Source: Saccharothrix sp. NRRL B-16348 (GTDB taxonomy: Bacteria > Actinomycetota > Actinomycetes > Mycobacteriales > Pseudonocardiaceae). Taken from it: 64,000 nt of DNA. The stretch spans positions 245,659 through 309,658 of the forward strand of contig NZ_LGED01000269.1 of NCBI RefSeq assembly GCF_001280085.1. Reading direction: 5' to 3'. Under the pieces are notes generated by a model that saw only the letters and a program-made list of their open reading frames with translations, searched no databases and had not been told where the DNA came from. Positions 33,274 to 42,223 of this stretch are shown here, one piece after another. The position numbers and the translations under genes were made by a program. The stretch's first letter is position 1; the number at the start of each line of letters is the position of its first letter.

Positions 33274-34470
33274 CTAGCCCAGGTCGCCGCCGCACAGCCG
33301 CTCCGGCGCCACCTCGGCCCGCGCGTCGACCAGCAGCTGCAACGCCTCGCCGTCGTCCCACTGGTTGACGTTCATCGCCGCCTGCACCCGCCCGTCGCGC
33401 AGCCAGAACGCGGTGAACTCGCGCGCGTCCACGTCGCCGCGCACCACCAGCTCGTCGCGCTCGGCGTCGGCGAGACCCCGGTACTCCATGCCCAGGTCGT
33501 ACTGGTCGGTGAAGAAGTACGGCGACGCCTCGTACGGCTCGTCCTGCCCGAGGACCGTGCCCGCCACGTGCTCGCCCTGCCCCTTGGCGTTCGCCCAGTG
33601 CTCGACCCGGACCCGGCGCCCGTGGCGGGGGTGGTCGTGCGCGGCGATGTCGCCGACGGCGAAGACGTGCGGCGCGGACGTGCGCAGCGCGGCATCCACC
33701 GCCACCCCGCCGTCGGCCAGCGCCAGCCCGGCGTCCCGCGCCAGTCCCAGGTTGGGCGCGGCGCCCACCGCGACCACCACCACGTCACCGGTCAGCGCAC
33801 CGCCGTCGGCGAGCCGGACGCCGTGCTCGGTGAAGCCGTCGACCCCGATGCCGAGCCGCCACGTCACGTCGTGCGCGGCGTGCAGGTCGCGGAACACCTC
33901 GCCCATCCGCGGCCCGAGCACGCGCCGCAGCGGCAGGTCGACCGGGTCGACCACGGTCACCGACGCGCCGTGCCGCCGGGCCGCGGCGGCGACCTCGCAG
34001 CCGATCCACCCCGCGCCGACGATGACGACCTCGACGCCGTCGGTCAGCTCGCGCCGCAACGCCAGCGAGTCCTCCACCGTGCGCAACGTCCGCAGACCTG
34101 GGAGGTCTCCGCCCGGCACCGGCAGCCGGCGCGGCGTCGAGCCCGTCGCGAGGATCAGCCGATCGTACGAACGCGTTGCGCCGGTCGAGTCCTCGACCAC
34201 CCGTCCCGCGACGTCGACGCGGACGACCTCGACGCCGAGCCGCAGCTCGACCTGGCGGGTTTCGTAGAACTCGGGCTCGTGCACGCGGTTCGGCTCGTCG
34301 GCGTCGCCGAGCAGCATCTGCTTGGACAGCGCCGGAAGCTCGTACGGCTGGTGCTCTTCACGGCCGAAGACGACGAGATCACCGGTGTAACCGCGTTCAC
34401 GCAACGCTCCTGCCGCCGCGGCGCCGGCCAGACCTGATCCAATTATCACGATCCGTTGCGGTTCAGCCAT
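33274..34470 (-). CDS. FAD/NAD(P)-dependent oxidoreductase (ferredoxin reductase-like)
   Basis: This 398-residue flavoprotein is of the BenD/ferredoxin-NAD(P) reductase type. The FAD site is IVIIGSGLAGAAAAGALRERGY (GxGxxG), a second dinucleotide fold VVIVGAGWIGCEVAAAARRHG (about 152-172) binds NAD(P)H, and PHVFAVGDIAAHDHPRHG is the conserved FAD-ribityl motif (T/SxxxFAxGD). A C-terminal reductase domain follows (HWANAKGQGEHVA). Such enzymes pass electrons to a ferredoxin for cytochrome P450 or Rieske oxygenases. No ferredoxin or oxygenase gene is adjacent, so the partner is unknown. Confidence 0.92.
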   Translation of the reverse strand: MAEPQRIVIIGSGLAGAAAAGALRERGYTGDLVVFGREEHQPYELPALSKQMLLGDADEPNRVHEPEFYETRQVELRLGVEVVRVDVAGRVVEDSTGATRSYDRLILATGSTPRRLPVPGGDLPGLRTLRTVEDSLALRRELTDGVEVVIVGAGWIGCEVAAAARRHGASVTVVDPVDLPLRRVLGPRMGEVFRDLHAAHDVTWRLGIGVDGFTEHGVRLADGGALTGDVVVVAVGAAPNLGLARDAGLALADGGVAVDAALRTSAPHVFAVGDIAAHDHPRHGRRVRVEHWANAKGQGEHVAGTVLGQDEPYEASPYFFTDQYDLGMEYRGLADAERDELVVRGDVDAREFTAFWLRDGRVQAAMNVNQWDDGEALQLLVDARAEVAPERLCGGDLG

Positions 34471-34642
34471 TTTCTAACCCCTTCGGGTGACTGCAACGAC
34501 AGCCTCATGCGACGCTAGCGACTGCTCGGCGCGGTCGCCCGACGGAACGTCCCGTCATGGCACCAAGCCGCGTGCGTCTCCTCCCACGAGCGCCCGGATT
34601 GGTCCGAGCACCCCGTGTCGAGACACCTGGAGGTTGGGGGCC

Positions 34643-34846
34643 GTGAGTACAGGCAAGGAGTGGCAGATCTCCTGCCGCGACATCGCGTCACGTCGCCGCG
34701 ACATGACCGTCTTCGTCAGCCAGGGCCACGTCGTGGTGACCGTGCCGCCGGGTGAGGCGGCCGTGCTGACGCCGCTGGAGGTGGGCCGCCTGCGCGCGGC
34801 CTTGCGCGACGCGGTGGTGAACGCGTCCGGCACGCCGGAGAACTGA
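34643..34846 (+). CDS. Small conserved-looking hypothetical protein
   Basis: This 67-residue protein begins at GTG 34643, after GGAGGTTGGGGG. It has a compact sequence (QISCRDIASRRRDMTVFVSQGHVVVTVPPGEAAVLTPLEVGRLRAALRDAVVNA): a basic segment, two beta-strands and a C-terminal helix. No signal peptide or membrane segment is present. I recognise no family. It lies alone between the reductase and the acyl reductase genes. The good ribosome binding site and clean codon usage support translation. Confidence 0.65.
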   Translation: MSTGKEWQISCRDIASRRRDMTVFVSQGHVVVTVPPGEAAVLTPLEVGRLRAALRDAVVNASGTPEN

Positions 34847-34878
34847 TCACCCACGTTCCGATTTCGGCCCGCACTCTT

Positions 34879-34894
34879 CCTACTCACGGGTAGG
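34879..34894 (+). promoter_or_regulatory. Short inverted repeat before the acyl reductase gene
   Basis: CCTAC-TCACGG-GTAGG lies 20 bases before the GTG start and is followed by TAGTGT (34895-34900), which could be a -10 box for a nearly leaderless transcript. TACTCACGGGTA also fits the general shape of TetR-family operators that control lipid genes. The arms are short and the -35 box is not clear. Confidence 0.35.
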
Positions 34895-34913
34895 TAGTGT
34901 CAGTATCGGGGCC

Positions 34914-36773
34914 GTGAGCACCTACTTCGTCACCGGCGCGACGGGTTTCATCGGCAGGCGCCTGGTCGCCGAGCTCCTCCGACGGCCGACCTGCGAACGG
35001 GTGTTCGCGCTGGTCAGACCCCAGTCGGCGGACACGCTGGACCGGCACGACAAGCTGACCCCGGTGCTGGGCGACCTCACGTCACCCATCGACGCCGACC
35101 GGGTCGACCACGTGGTGCACCTGGCCGCCGTCTACGACTTCACCGCGTCCGCCGACGCGCACCGCGCCGTCAACGTCGAAGGCACCCGACGGGTGGTGGA
35201 GTACGCCGAGCGCACCGGGTGCGGGCTGCTGCACCACGTGTCGTCGATCGCCGTCGCGGGCGACCACCGGGGCACGTTCACCGAGGACGACTTCGACCTG
35301 GGCCAACACCTGCCCTCGCCGTACCACGCGACCAAGCACGCCGCCGAGCGGATCGTCCGGGAACAGGGGACGCCGTGGCGGGTCTACCGGCCGGGCGCGG
35401 TGGTCGGCGACTCGCGCACCGGCGAGGTCGACAAGGTCGACGGCCCGTACCACTTCTTCCCGGCGCTGGCCGCGCTCGCCCGCCTGCCGCGCCTGCTGCC
35501 GCTGGTCGCGCCGCACTTCGGCGCCGCGAACCTGGTCCCGGTCGACTACGTGGTGGCGGCGCTGGACCGGTTGATCCACGCCGACGTGCCGTCCGGCAGC
35601 ACGTTCCACCTCACCGCGTCCCGCTCGCGGTCGCTGGACGAGGTCTACAACGCGCTCGCCGACGCCGCCGGCGCGCCCAAGGTCCGGCTCACCCTGCCGA
35701 TGCCGCTGCCCGCCGCGCCGACGAGCGCGATCGTCACCGGCGTGCTCACCGAGTTGGGCATCCCGCCGCGGATCGTGCCGCACATCGCGCTGCACGCCGA
35801 GTTCGACTCGACCGCCACCCGCGCGGTCACCGGCCTGGAACCACCCGACTTCACCACGTACGCGCACACCCTGTGGCGGTACTGGGCCGACCACCTCGAC
35901 CCGCTGCGCGCCGCACGCGGTCACGGCCTGGCCGGGCGGACCGTGCTGATCACGGGCGCGTCGTCGGGCATCGGCGCGGCCACCGCGCTCGCCGTGGCGC
36001 GGAAGAAGGCCGTGCCGCTGCTGGTCGCCCGCCGCGCCGACGAGTTGGAGGCGGTCGCCGAGCGGATCCGCGCCGAAGGCGGCACCGCGCACACCTACCC
36101 GTGCGACCTGACCGACCCGGAAGCGGTCGGCGCGCTGATCGAGCAGGTCCTCGCCGAGCACGAGGGCGTCGACATGCTGGTCAACAACGCGGGCCGGTCG
36201 ATCCGGCGCAGCGTGCACCTGTCCGTGGACCGGCTGCACGACTACGAACGCACCATGGCGTTGAACTACTTCGCACCGCTGCGGCTGGTCCTCGGCCTGC
36301 TGCCGCACATGCGGGAACGGCGGTTCGGGCACATCGTGAACATCTCCAGCATGGGCGTGCAGCTCAACACCCCGCGCTTCTCCGCCTACCTGGCCTCGAA
36401 GAGCGCGCTGGACGCGTTCAGCCGGGTGGCGGCCGGCGAAACCGTCGCCGACGGTGTCACGTTCACCTCCGTGCGGATGCCACTGGTGCGAACACCCATG
36501 ATCGGTCCCACGAAGGTCTACGACGCGTTCCCGGCGGCGACGCCCGAACGCGCGGCGCGGTGGGTCGTCCGCGCGCTGGAACGCCGTCCCGAGGAGGTCA
36601 ACCACCCGTTCGGGGTGCTGGCCGAGCTGGCCCGCAAGGCCGCGCCGAAGCAGGTGCGGTCGCTGCTGCACCTGGCGTACCGGGCGATGCCGGAGCGGGG
36701 CGCACCGCGCACGTCACCGCCGGCCGCCGTCGCCGCGGGCGTCACCCGCCTCGTCCTGCGGGCGACGCGGTGA
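34914..36773 (+). CDS. Two-domain SDR protein, probable fatty acyl-CoA reductase (AcrA1-like)
   Basis: This 619-residue protein joins two NAD(P)-binding domains. The N-terminal half (about 1-330) is an extended SDR/thioester-reductase-like domain with YFVTGATGFIGRRLVAEL, VHLAAVYDFTASAD and YHATKHAAERIV (Tyr-x-x-x-Lys). The C-terminal half (about 340-590) is a classical SDR with LITGASSGIGAATA, NNAGRSIRR, NISSMG and YLASKSALDAF (Tyr-x-x-x-Lys). The same architecture occurs in mycobacterial fatty acyl reductases, which reduce acyl-CoA to aldehyde and alcohol. Its stop overlaps the start of an acyl-activating ligase, so the pair likely activates and reduces long-chain acids. The substrate chain length is unknown. 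Confidence 0.88.
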   Translation: MSTYFVTGATGFIGRRLVAELLRRPTCERVFALVRPQSADTLDRHDKLTPVLGDLTSPIDADRVDHVVHLAAVYDFTASADAHRAVNVEGTRRVVEYAERTGCGLLHHVSSIAVAGDHRGTFTEDDFDLGQHLPSPYHATKHAAERIVREQGTPWRVYRPGAVVGDSRTGEVDKVDGPYHFFPALAALARLPRLLPLVAPHFGAANLVPVDYVVAALDRLIHADVPSGSTFHLTASRSRSLDEVYNALADAAGAPKVRLTLPMPLPAAPTSAIVTGVLTELGIPPRIVPHIALHAEFDSTATRAVTGLEPPDFTTYAHTLWRYWADHLDPLRAARGHGLAGRTVLITGASSGIGAATALAVARKKAVPLLVARRADELEAVAERIRAEGGTAHTYPCDLTDPEAVGALIEQVLAEHEGVDMLVNNAGRSIRRSVHLSVDRLHDYERTMALNYFAPLRLVLGLLPHMRERRFGHIVNISSMGVQLNTPRFSAYLASKSALDAFSRVAAGETVADGVTFTSVRMPLVRTPMIGPTKVYDAFPAATPERAARWVVRALERRPEEVNHPFGVLAELARKAAPKQVRSLLHLAYRAMPERGAPRTSPPAAVAAGVTRLVLRATR

Positions 36774-38350
36774 ACCGGGTCCTGGGAGCGCTGCGCGCGT
36801 TGGCGACGCTGGTGCGCGCCGGCGTCGTGCGGCCGATGGGCCCCGGCAGGCTGCTCGGCGTCGTCGACGCCTACCTCCAGTGGGACGTCACGGTCGCGTT
36901 CGGCTTCGCCCACGGCGCGGCACGCCACCCCGACCGGCCGGCGATCGTCGACGACGCGGGCACGCTCACCTACGCCGAGGTCGACGAGCGCACCACCCGG
37001 CTCGCGCACGGCCTGCACGACCTGGGCGTGCGGGCAGGCTCGAAGGTCGGGGTGCTGTGCCGCAACCACCGCGGCTTCGTGGAGACCGTGGCCGCGTGCG
37101 TGAAGCTCGGCGCGCACACCGTGCTGCTCAACACCGGGTTGAGCGCGGGCCAGATCGCGGTGGTGCTGCGCGAGCAGGACGTGTCCGTGGTCGTCGCCGA
37201 CACCGAGTTCCGCGGCCTGCTGGCCAACGCGCCGCGCAAGGTGCGCCGGGTGATGGCGTGGGTCGAGGGCGTCACCAAGAGCAAGACCCTGGAGCAGCTG
37301 ATCGCCGACTCCCCCGCCACGACCCTGCCGCGACGCCCTCCGCGCGGCCGGATGATCGTGCTGACGTCCGGCACCACGGGTGCGCCGAAGGGGGCCAAGC
37401 GGCCGGAGCCGGCGAGCCTCGCGCCCGCCGCCGCGCTGCTGTCCCGCATCCCGCTCAAGGCGGGCGACCGGTTCTCCGTGCCCGCGCCGCTGTTCCACAC
37501 CTGGGGCCTGGCCGCGTTCCAGATCGGGCTCGTGCTCGGCGCGACGTTCGTGCTGCGCCGCAGGTTCGACCCGGCGCTCGTCCTCGCCGACGCGCGCGAG
37601 CACGGCAGCGACGCGTTGTTCGCGGTTCCCGTGATGCTGCAACGCATCCTGGAGCTGACCGGGCGTCCGCACCTGCCGAAGCTGCGGGTGATCGCGTCCA
37701 GCGGCTCGGCGCTGCCGCCGCCGGTGGCGCGGCGGTGCCTGGAGGACTTCGGCCCGGTGCTCTACAACCTCTACGGCTCCACCGAGGTGTCCTGGGTGAC
37801 CATCGCCCGGCCCGACGAGCTGACCCGGCACCCGGACACCGCGGGCCTGCCGCCGCACGGCACCCGGCTGGAGATCCTGGACGACGCCGGGAACCGGGTC
37901 CCCGCCGGCGCGACCGGCCGGATCTTCGTGGCCAACGAGATGCTGTTCGACGGCTACACCAACGGCTCCGGCAAAGAGGTCCGGGACGGGCTCATGTCGA
38001 CGGGCGACGTCGGCTACCGCGACCACGACGGCCTGCTGTTCGTGGCGGGCCGCGACGACGAGATGATCGTCTCCGGCGGCGAGAACGTGTACCCGCGCGA
38101 GGTCGAGGACCTGCTGGCCGGGCTGGCCGGCGTGCGCGAGGTGGCCGTGGTCGGCGTGCCGGACGAGCAGTACGGCCAACGGCTCGCCGCGTACGTCGTG
38201 CGCGAGGAGCCGGACGCGCTGGACGAGGACGCGGTCCGCGAGCACGTGCGCGGCAACCTGGCCAGGTTCTCCGTGCCGAGGGACGTGGTGTTCCTCGACG
38301 CCCTGCCGCGCAACGAGACGGGAAAGGTGCTCAAGCGCGAGTTGGGGTGA
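36770..38350 (+). CDS. AMP-binding acyl-CoA synthetase/ligase
   Basis: This 526-residue adenylate-forming enzyme activates a carboxylic acid, probably fatty, as acyl-AMP and then acyl-CoA. Motifs: the phosphate loop LTSGTTGAPKGAKR, FHTWGLAAF, LYNLYGSTEVSWVTIA (A5), STGDVGYRDHDGLLFVAGRDDEMI (A7/A8) and the C-terminal catalytic Lys in PRNETGKVLKREL. The GTG start overlaps the reductase stop in GTGA. FadD-like enzymes next to acyl reductases fit a pathway from fatty acid to alcohol or wax. Confidence 0.92.
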   Translation: MNRVLGALRALATLVRAGVVRPMGPGRLLGVVDAYLQWDVTVAFGFAHGAARHPDRPAIVDDAGTLTYAEVDERTTRLAHGLHDLGVRAGSKVGVLCRNHRGFVETVAACVKLGAHTVLLNTGLSAGQIAVVLREQDVSVVVADTEFRGLLANAPRKVRRVMAWVEGVTKSKTLEQLIADSPATTLPRRPPRGRMIVLTSGTTGAPKGAKRPEPASLAPAAALLSRIPLKAGDRFSVPAPLFHTWGLAAFQIGLVLGATFVLRRRFDPALVLADAREHGSDALFAVPVMLQRILELTGRPHLPKLRVIASSGSALPPPVARRCLEDFGPVLYNLYGSTEVSWVTIARPDELTRHPDTAGLPPHGTRLEILDDAGNRVPAGATGRIFVANEMLFDGYTNGSGKEVRDGLMSTGDVGYRDHDGLLFVAGRDDEMIVSGGENVYPREVEDLLAGLAGVREVAVVGVPDEQYGQRLAAYVVREEPDALDEDAVREHVRGNLARFSVPRDVVFLDALPRNETGKVLKRELG

Positions 38351-38374
38351 GTACGCTCTCCGGCGGGGGCACAC

Positions 38375-39700
38375 ATGACGATTCCCGTCCAGCGAGCGGC
38401 GGATCCGCGCGAGGCCGCGGTGTCCAACCTGCGCGAGGCGCGGATGGCGTTGGACGAGGGCCGCCCCGGTGACGCGCTGGAGTCCGCCGAGAAGGCGGTC
38501 GCCGCGTTCTCGTGGCTGGACGACGCCGAAGGCGTGGCGCACAGCGTGCTGGCCCAGTCCGTGGCGCTCGGCAAGCGCGGGCTGCTGCCCGGCGCGCTGG
38601 ACACCATCGACCGGGTGCAGGCGATCGCGGTCGCCAACCGGCACGTCGGGCTCCAGGCGTGGTGCACCTTCTCGCAGGCCGTGGTCGAGCTGCGGCTCGA
38701 CTCGCGGGAGCGGTCGCTGCACTCGTTGGCCCGCGCCCTCGGCCTGGCCGAGCTGACCAAGGACGTCGAGCTGATCGGCTCGATCCTGTTCGAGCAGGCC
38801 AACGTGCTGCGCACGCAGTACCACGAGCACTGCATGGTGCGCACGGCGGCGAGCCGGTGCAGCCCCGACGGTGAGCCGTGCACGCGCAAGCTGCGGCGCG
38901 CGGAGGCGCTGTGCGCGCAGGCCCGGGACCGCTGGAAGCACCTCGACCAGCCGTTGCGGATGGCCCGGCTGAACCTGCTGCTCACGCACGTGCGGCTGGA
39001 CCTCGGCGACGTGGAACGGGCGCTGCGCTCGTGCCAGCGGGCCGACCGGCTGCTGGCCGGGCAGGACCGGCCCGTGCTGCGGGCCGAGCTGCTGATGGCG
39101 CGGGCCCGGATCAGCGGCGCGCGTGAGCGCCACGACGACCAGGTGCGGCTGCTCACGCGTGCCGCGGAGCTGGCGATGGGCGTGCTGGCGCGGGAAGTCG
39201 CGGTGCGGGCGCACGGCGCGCTGAGCGTGGCCCACGAGCGGGCCGGGAAGCTGGACTCGGCGTTGCGACACGCCCGGTCTCAATTGGAGCAGTACCGGCT
39301 CTGGGAGCTGCAGGAAGGCCGCGACCTGCTGCGGATGCGGGAGCACGACCTGTCCGCCCGGCTGGTCGACCAGCTGGCCGAGCGGACGTTCGGGCTGCGC
39401 CGGGAGAACCGGGCCGCGCCGGACCCGCTGCGCAGCTCGGCCACCGCGGAGCAGGACAACCGGCGGATCGCGCGGGCGCTGCGGTCCGGGTTGACCAAGC
39501 GCGGCATCGAGGTGCTGCGGCGCGTCGCGGCCGGTGAGAGCACCGCGGACATCGCGGCCGAGCTGTCGTTGTCGCCGAAGACCGTGCAGAACCACCTCCA
39601 GCGCATCTACCGGACGATCGGCGTGCGCGACCGTGCGGGCGCGGCGGTCTGGTGGGTGGACCTGGACGAGGAGGCCCGGGCACGACCTGTGCTGGACTGA
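38375..39700 (+). CDS. LuxR-family regulator with TPR-like domain
   Basis: This 441-residue protein has an N-terminal alpha-helical region with TPR-like repeats (about 10-330; for example LREARMALDEGRPGDALESAEKAVAAFSWLDDAEG) and a C-terminal LuxR helix-turn-helix (KRGIEVLRRVAAGESTADIAAELSLSPKTVQNHLQRIYRTIGVRDRAGAAVWW). No ATPase domain is present, unlike MalT/LAL regulators. It begins 24 bases after the ligase stop, in the same direction, so it may be co-transcribed and control the acyl-reduction genes. The signal is unknown. Confidence 0.88.
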   Translation: MTIPVQRAADPREAAVSNLREARMALDEGRPGDALESAEKAVAAFSWLDDAEGVAHSVLAQSVALGKRGLLPGALDTIDRVQAIAVANRHVGLQAWCTFSQAVVELRLDSRERSLHSLARALGLAELTKDVELIGSILFEQANVLRTQYHEHCMVRTAASRCSPDGEPCTRKLRRAEALCAQARDRWKHLDQPLRMARLNLLLTHVRLDLGDVERALRSCQRADRLLAGQDRPVLRAELLMARARISGARERHDDQVRLLTRAAELAMGVLAREVAVRAHGALSVAHERAGKLDSALRHARSQLEQYRLWELQEGRDLLRMREHDLSARLVDQLAERTFGLRRENRAAPDPLRSSATAEQDNRRIARALRSGLTKRGIEVLRRVAAGESTADIAAELSLSPKTVQNHLQRIYRTIGVRDRAGAAVWWVDLDEEARARPVLD

Positions 39701-39923
39701 GTCACTTCCGGGTTTCCGGCTCGTTACCCGTAATGGTGGGATGTCCCCGACGATCGGGGCCACCGCTCCGGGGGTATTGCCTAGCGGGCAGGGACAGAAG
39801 TGGGTGATGACCGTGCCGACCCCTCTGTGCCATGCTCCGCTTGGACGCTTCCGGGCGTTACCCGCGGATCTGGTCCGGCTCCCCCCTGCCGACAAAGCCG
39901 CTACGAACGAACGGAGTTCGACG

Positions 39924-40073
39924 ATGGTTGTGCACTCCCTGCACAAGATCATGGCTGCGCTCGCCATCTGCGCCGGTCTCGCGGTCGTCGTCGGTGTGCC
40001 CGCCGCCGTGGCCGTCCAGGGCGAGAGCGCCACGGCCAGGGTGTTCCAGGCGCCCTACGCACCGCAGCCGTAA
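39924..40073 (+). CDS. Small secreted peptide
   Basis: This 49-residue product has a clear signal peptide (HKIMAALAICAGLAVVVGVPAAVA) and a short mature part of about 20 residues (VQGESATARVFQAPYAPQP). The start ATG at 39924 follows ACGGAG; an in-frame ATG at 39807 would add 39 residues that do not look like coding sequence. The upstream 220 bases hold a CCCCGA-CGA-TCGGGG hairpin that may end the LuxR transcript. No family is recognised. It could be a precursor of a signalling peptide, but there is no direct support. Confidence 0.5.
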   Translation: MVVHSLHKIMAALAICAGLAVVVGVPAAVAVQGESATARVFQAPYAPQP

Positions 40074-40127
40074 CCGATCGGCCCCGAGGCCGGGTTCGCG
40101 CGCACGTGAGCTCGGCCTTGAGGCACA

Positions 40128-40628
40128 GTGGACGGCGTGAGCAACGAAGTGTTGCGCCTGCGTGCGCCGCGGCACCAGGTGAGCCGCAAGTCGATCACCC
40201 TCTGGACCCTGCACGCGCTGATCGGCTGGGCGGTGCTGCTGGCGCCGCAACTGGTCGTGCTGATCTTCTCCGCGTCGCCGTGGCAGGTGACCGCCGCGAT
40301 CGCGACCCTCGTGCTCGGCACCGCGCACACGCTGGTCATGCCGCGCTGGCGGTACCGGGTGCACCGCTGGGAGGCCACCCCGGACGCGGTGTACACGCTG
40401 GCCGGCTGGCTCAACCAGGAGTGGCGCATCGCGCCGGTCTCGCGCATCCAGACCGTGGACACCAAGCGCGGCCCCCTGCAACAGCTCCTCGGGCTGTCCA
40501 CGGTGACCGTGACCACCGCCTCGGCGGCCGGCCCCGTGCTCATCGAGGGCCTCGACCACGACGACGCGGTGCGGCTGGCCGACGAGCTGACCACCACCAC
40601 CCAGGCCACGCCGGGTGATGCCACGTGA
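40128..40628 (+). CDS. bPH_2 (YdbS-like) membrane protein
   Basis: This 166-residue protein has two transmembrane helices (about 22-42 and 47-65) followed by a bacterial PH domain of the bPH_2 type (WEATPDAVYTLAGWLNQEWRIAPVSRIQTVDTKRGPLQQLLGLSTVTVTTASAAGPVLIEGL). YdbS/YdbT-like pairs in Bacillus confer resistance to a secreted antimicrobial. The start may be GTG 40128 or GTG 40137; GAGG four bases before the first slightly favours it. The stop overlaps the next start (GTGA). Confidence 0.88.
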   Translation: MDGVSNEVLRLRAPRHQVSRKSITLWTLHALIGWAVLLAPQLVVLIFSASPWQVTAAIATLVLGTAHTLVMPRWRYRVHRWEATPDAVYTLAGWLNQEWRIAPVSRIQTVDTKRGPLQQLLGLSTVTVTTASAAGPVLIEGLDHDDAVRLADELTTTTQATPGDAT

Positions 40629-42223
40629 CCACGGACCTGCCCGCCGCGCCCGAGTACGCCGAGCCGGTGGTGGACTGGCACCGGCTGGACGTGCGGATGC
40701 TCATCGTCCGCCCGCTGAACGAGCTGATCGGCCTGGTGCCGCTGTTCGTCGGCCTGCTCGTGCTGGGCCGGGGCGAGACGTGGCGGATCCTGGTCAGCGC
40801 GGGCGTGATCGCGGCGATCGTGCTGTTCGGCCTGCTGCGCTGGATCACCACCCGGTACCGGATCACCACCGAGCAGGTCGAGATGCACACCGGTCTGCTC
40901 GTGCGCAAGCGCCTGGCGGTGCCGCGTGACCGGATCCGCACGGTCGACCTGACCGCGAAGCTCGGGCACCGGCTGTTCGGGCTGTCCGCGATCCGGGTCG
41001 GCACCGGGCAGCGCGACCAGCCCGGCGAGGACGGCCTGACGTTGGACGCGGTGTCGTCGGCGGAGGCGGAACGGCTGCGCGTGCTGCTGCTCACCATCGC
41101 CAAGGCGGAAGCCCCCGCGGTGGCCGACGAGGGTCGGGCGGGCGTCGTGTTGTCCGAATGGGACAACCGGTGGCTGCGGTACGCGCCGTTGACGCTGTCC
41201 GGGCTGGTGGCCGCGGGCGCGTTGTTCGGGTTCGTGATGAACTTCGCGCGGGAGCTGGACATCGAGGTGTTCGAGCCGATGAGCGAGGCCGCGCGCTGGG
41301 TCGTGGCACAGCCGCTCGGGCTGACCGTCGCGGTGTTCGCGGGCGTCGTGCTGCTGGTGGCGACGCTCGGCTCGGTGCTGGTGTACGTGGTGCAGTTCTG
41401 GGGTTATCGGCTGACGCGTGAGCCGGACGACACGGTCCGCGTGCGCCGCGGCCTGCTCACCACGCGTTCGGTTTCCGTTGCCGAGCAACGACTTCGAGGC
41501 GTCGAGCTGGTCGAACCGCTGCTGCTGCGCGCCGGGCGGGGCGCGCACGCCAAGACCGTGACGACCGGCCTGGGCCGCAAGGGCGAGAGCAACCTGCTGC
41601 TGCCGCCCGCCCCGGTCGCGGAGGCGCACCGGGTGTCCGCGGAAGTGCTGCGGCAGCCGGACGTCGTCGATCGGGTCGCCGTCGACCGGACAACCGCCGA
41701 CGACTGGGCAACCCCCGGTAGCGTGGGCGACCGGACGGCCGACGGTGGAGCCGATCAGGTCGTGGAGTCGCCGACGCGGACGCCGTTGCGGCGGCACCCG
41801 GTGGCCGCGCTGCGCCGCCGGATGGTGCGCGCCGTCGTGCCGCTGCTGGTGCTCGCGGCGGGCCTGGCGTGGTTCGCGCCCAGCTGGACGTGGCAGGTCG
41901 TGCTGGCGCTGGTGCCGTTCTCCGCCGCCCTCGGCTGGGACCGCTACCGCTCGCTCGGCCACGCGCTGACCGACCGCCACCTGCTCGCGCGGGCGGGTTC
42001 GGCGGTCCGTGAAACCGTTGCGCTGCAACGCACCGGCATCATCGGCTGGCGCATCTCCCGCTCGTTCTTCCAACGCCGCGCGGGCCTGGTCACGATCACC
42101 GCCACCACCGCGGCGGGCAACGGCGCGTACCACGTGATCGACGTGGCCGAGGCCGACGGCCTGGCGCTGGCCGACGCGGCGGTGCCGGACCTGCTGCGGC
42201 CGTTCCTGGAGCTACCCGACTGA
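40625..42223 (+). CDS. bPH_2 (YdbT-like) membrane protein
   Basis: This 532-residue protein has three bPH_2 modules, each after a pair of transmembrane helices (about 30-75, 180-250 and 400-440). PH-like segments are RYRITTEQVEMHTGLLVRKRLAVPRDRIRTVDL, YRLTREPDDTVRVRRGLLTTRSVSVAEQRLRGVELVEP and SAVRETVALQRTGIIGWRISRSFFQRRAGLVTITATTAAG. It is coupled to the preceding YdbS-like gene. The two products likely form a membrane complex. Its end overlaps the convergent GlxA gene by 12 bases. The precise role in this organism is unknown. Confidence 0.9.
   Translation: MTTDLPAAPEYAEPVVDWHRLDVRMLIVRPLNELIGLVPLFVGLLVLGRGETWRILVSAGVIAAIVLFGLLRWITTRYRITTEQVEMHTGLLVRKRLAVPRDRIRTVDLTAKLGHRLFGLSAIRVGTGQRDQPGEDGLTLDAVSSAEAERLRVLLLTIAKAEAPAVADEGRAGVVLSEWDNRWLRYAPLTLSGLVAAGALFGFVMNFARELDIEVFEPMSEAARWVVAQPLGLTVAVFAGVVLLVATLGSVLVYVVQFWGYRLTREPDDTVRVRRGLLTTRSVSVAEQRLRGVELVEPLLLRAGRGAHAKTVTTGLGRKGESNLLLPPAPVAEAHRVSAEVLRQPDVVDRVAVDRTTADDWATPGSVGDRTADGGADQVVESPTRTPLRRHPVAALRRRMVRAVVPLLVLAAGLAWFAPSWTWQVVLALVPFSAALGWDRYRSLGHALTDRHLLARAGSAVRETVALQRTGIIGWRISRSFFQRRAGLVTITATTAAGNGAYHVIDVAEADGLALADAAVPDLLRPFLELPD

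Noticed and set aside
37000..40033. Very long minus-strand open frame (36518-40033)
   Set aside because: It is antisense to the acyl reductase end, the AMP ligase and the LuxR gene, all with clear motifs, and its translation is His/Arg/Gln-rich without domains.
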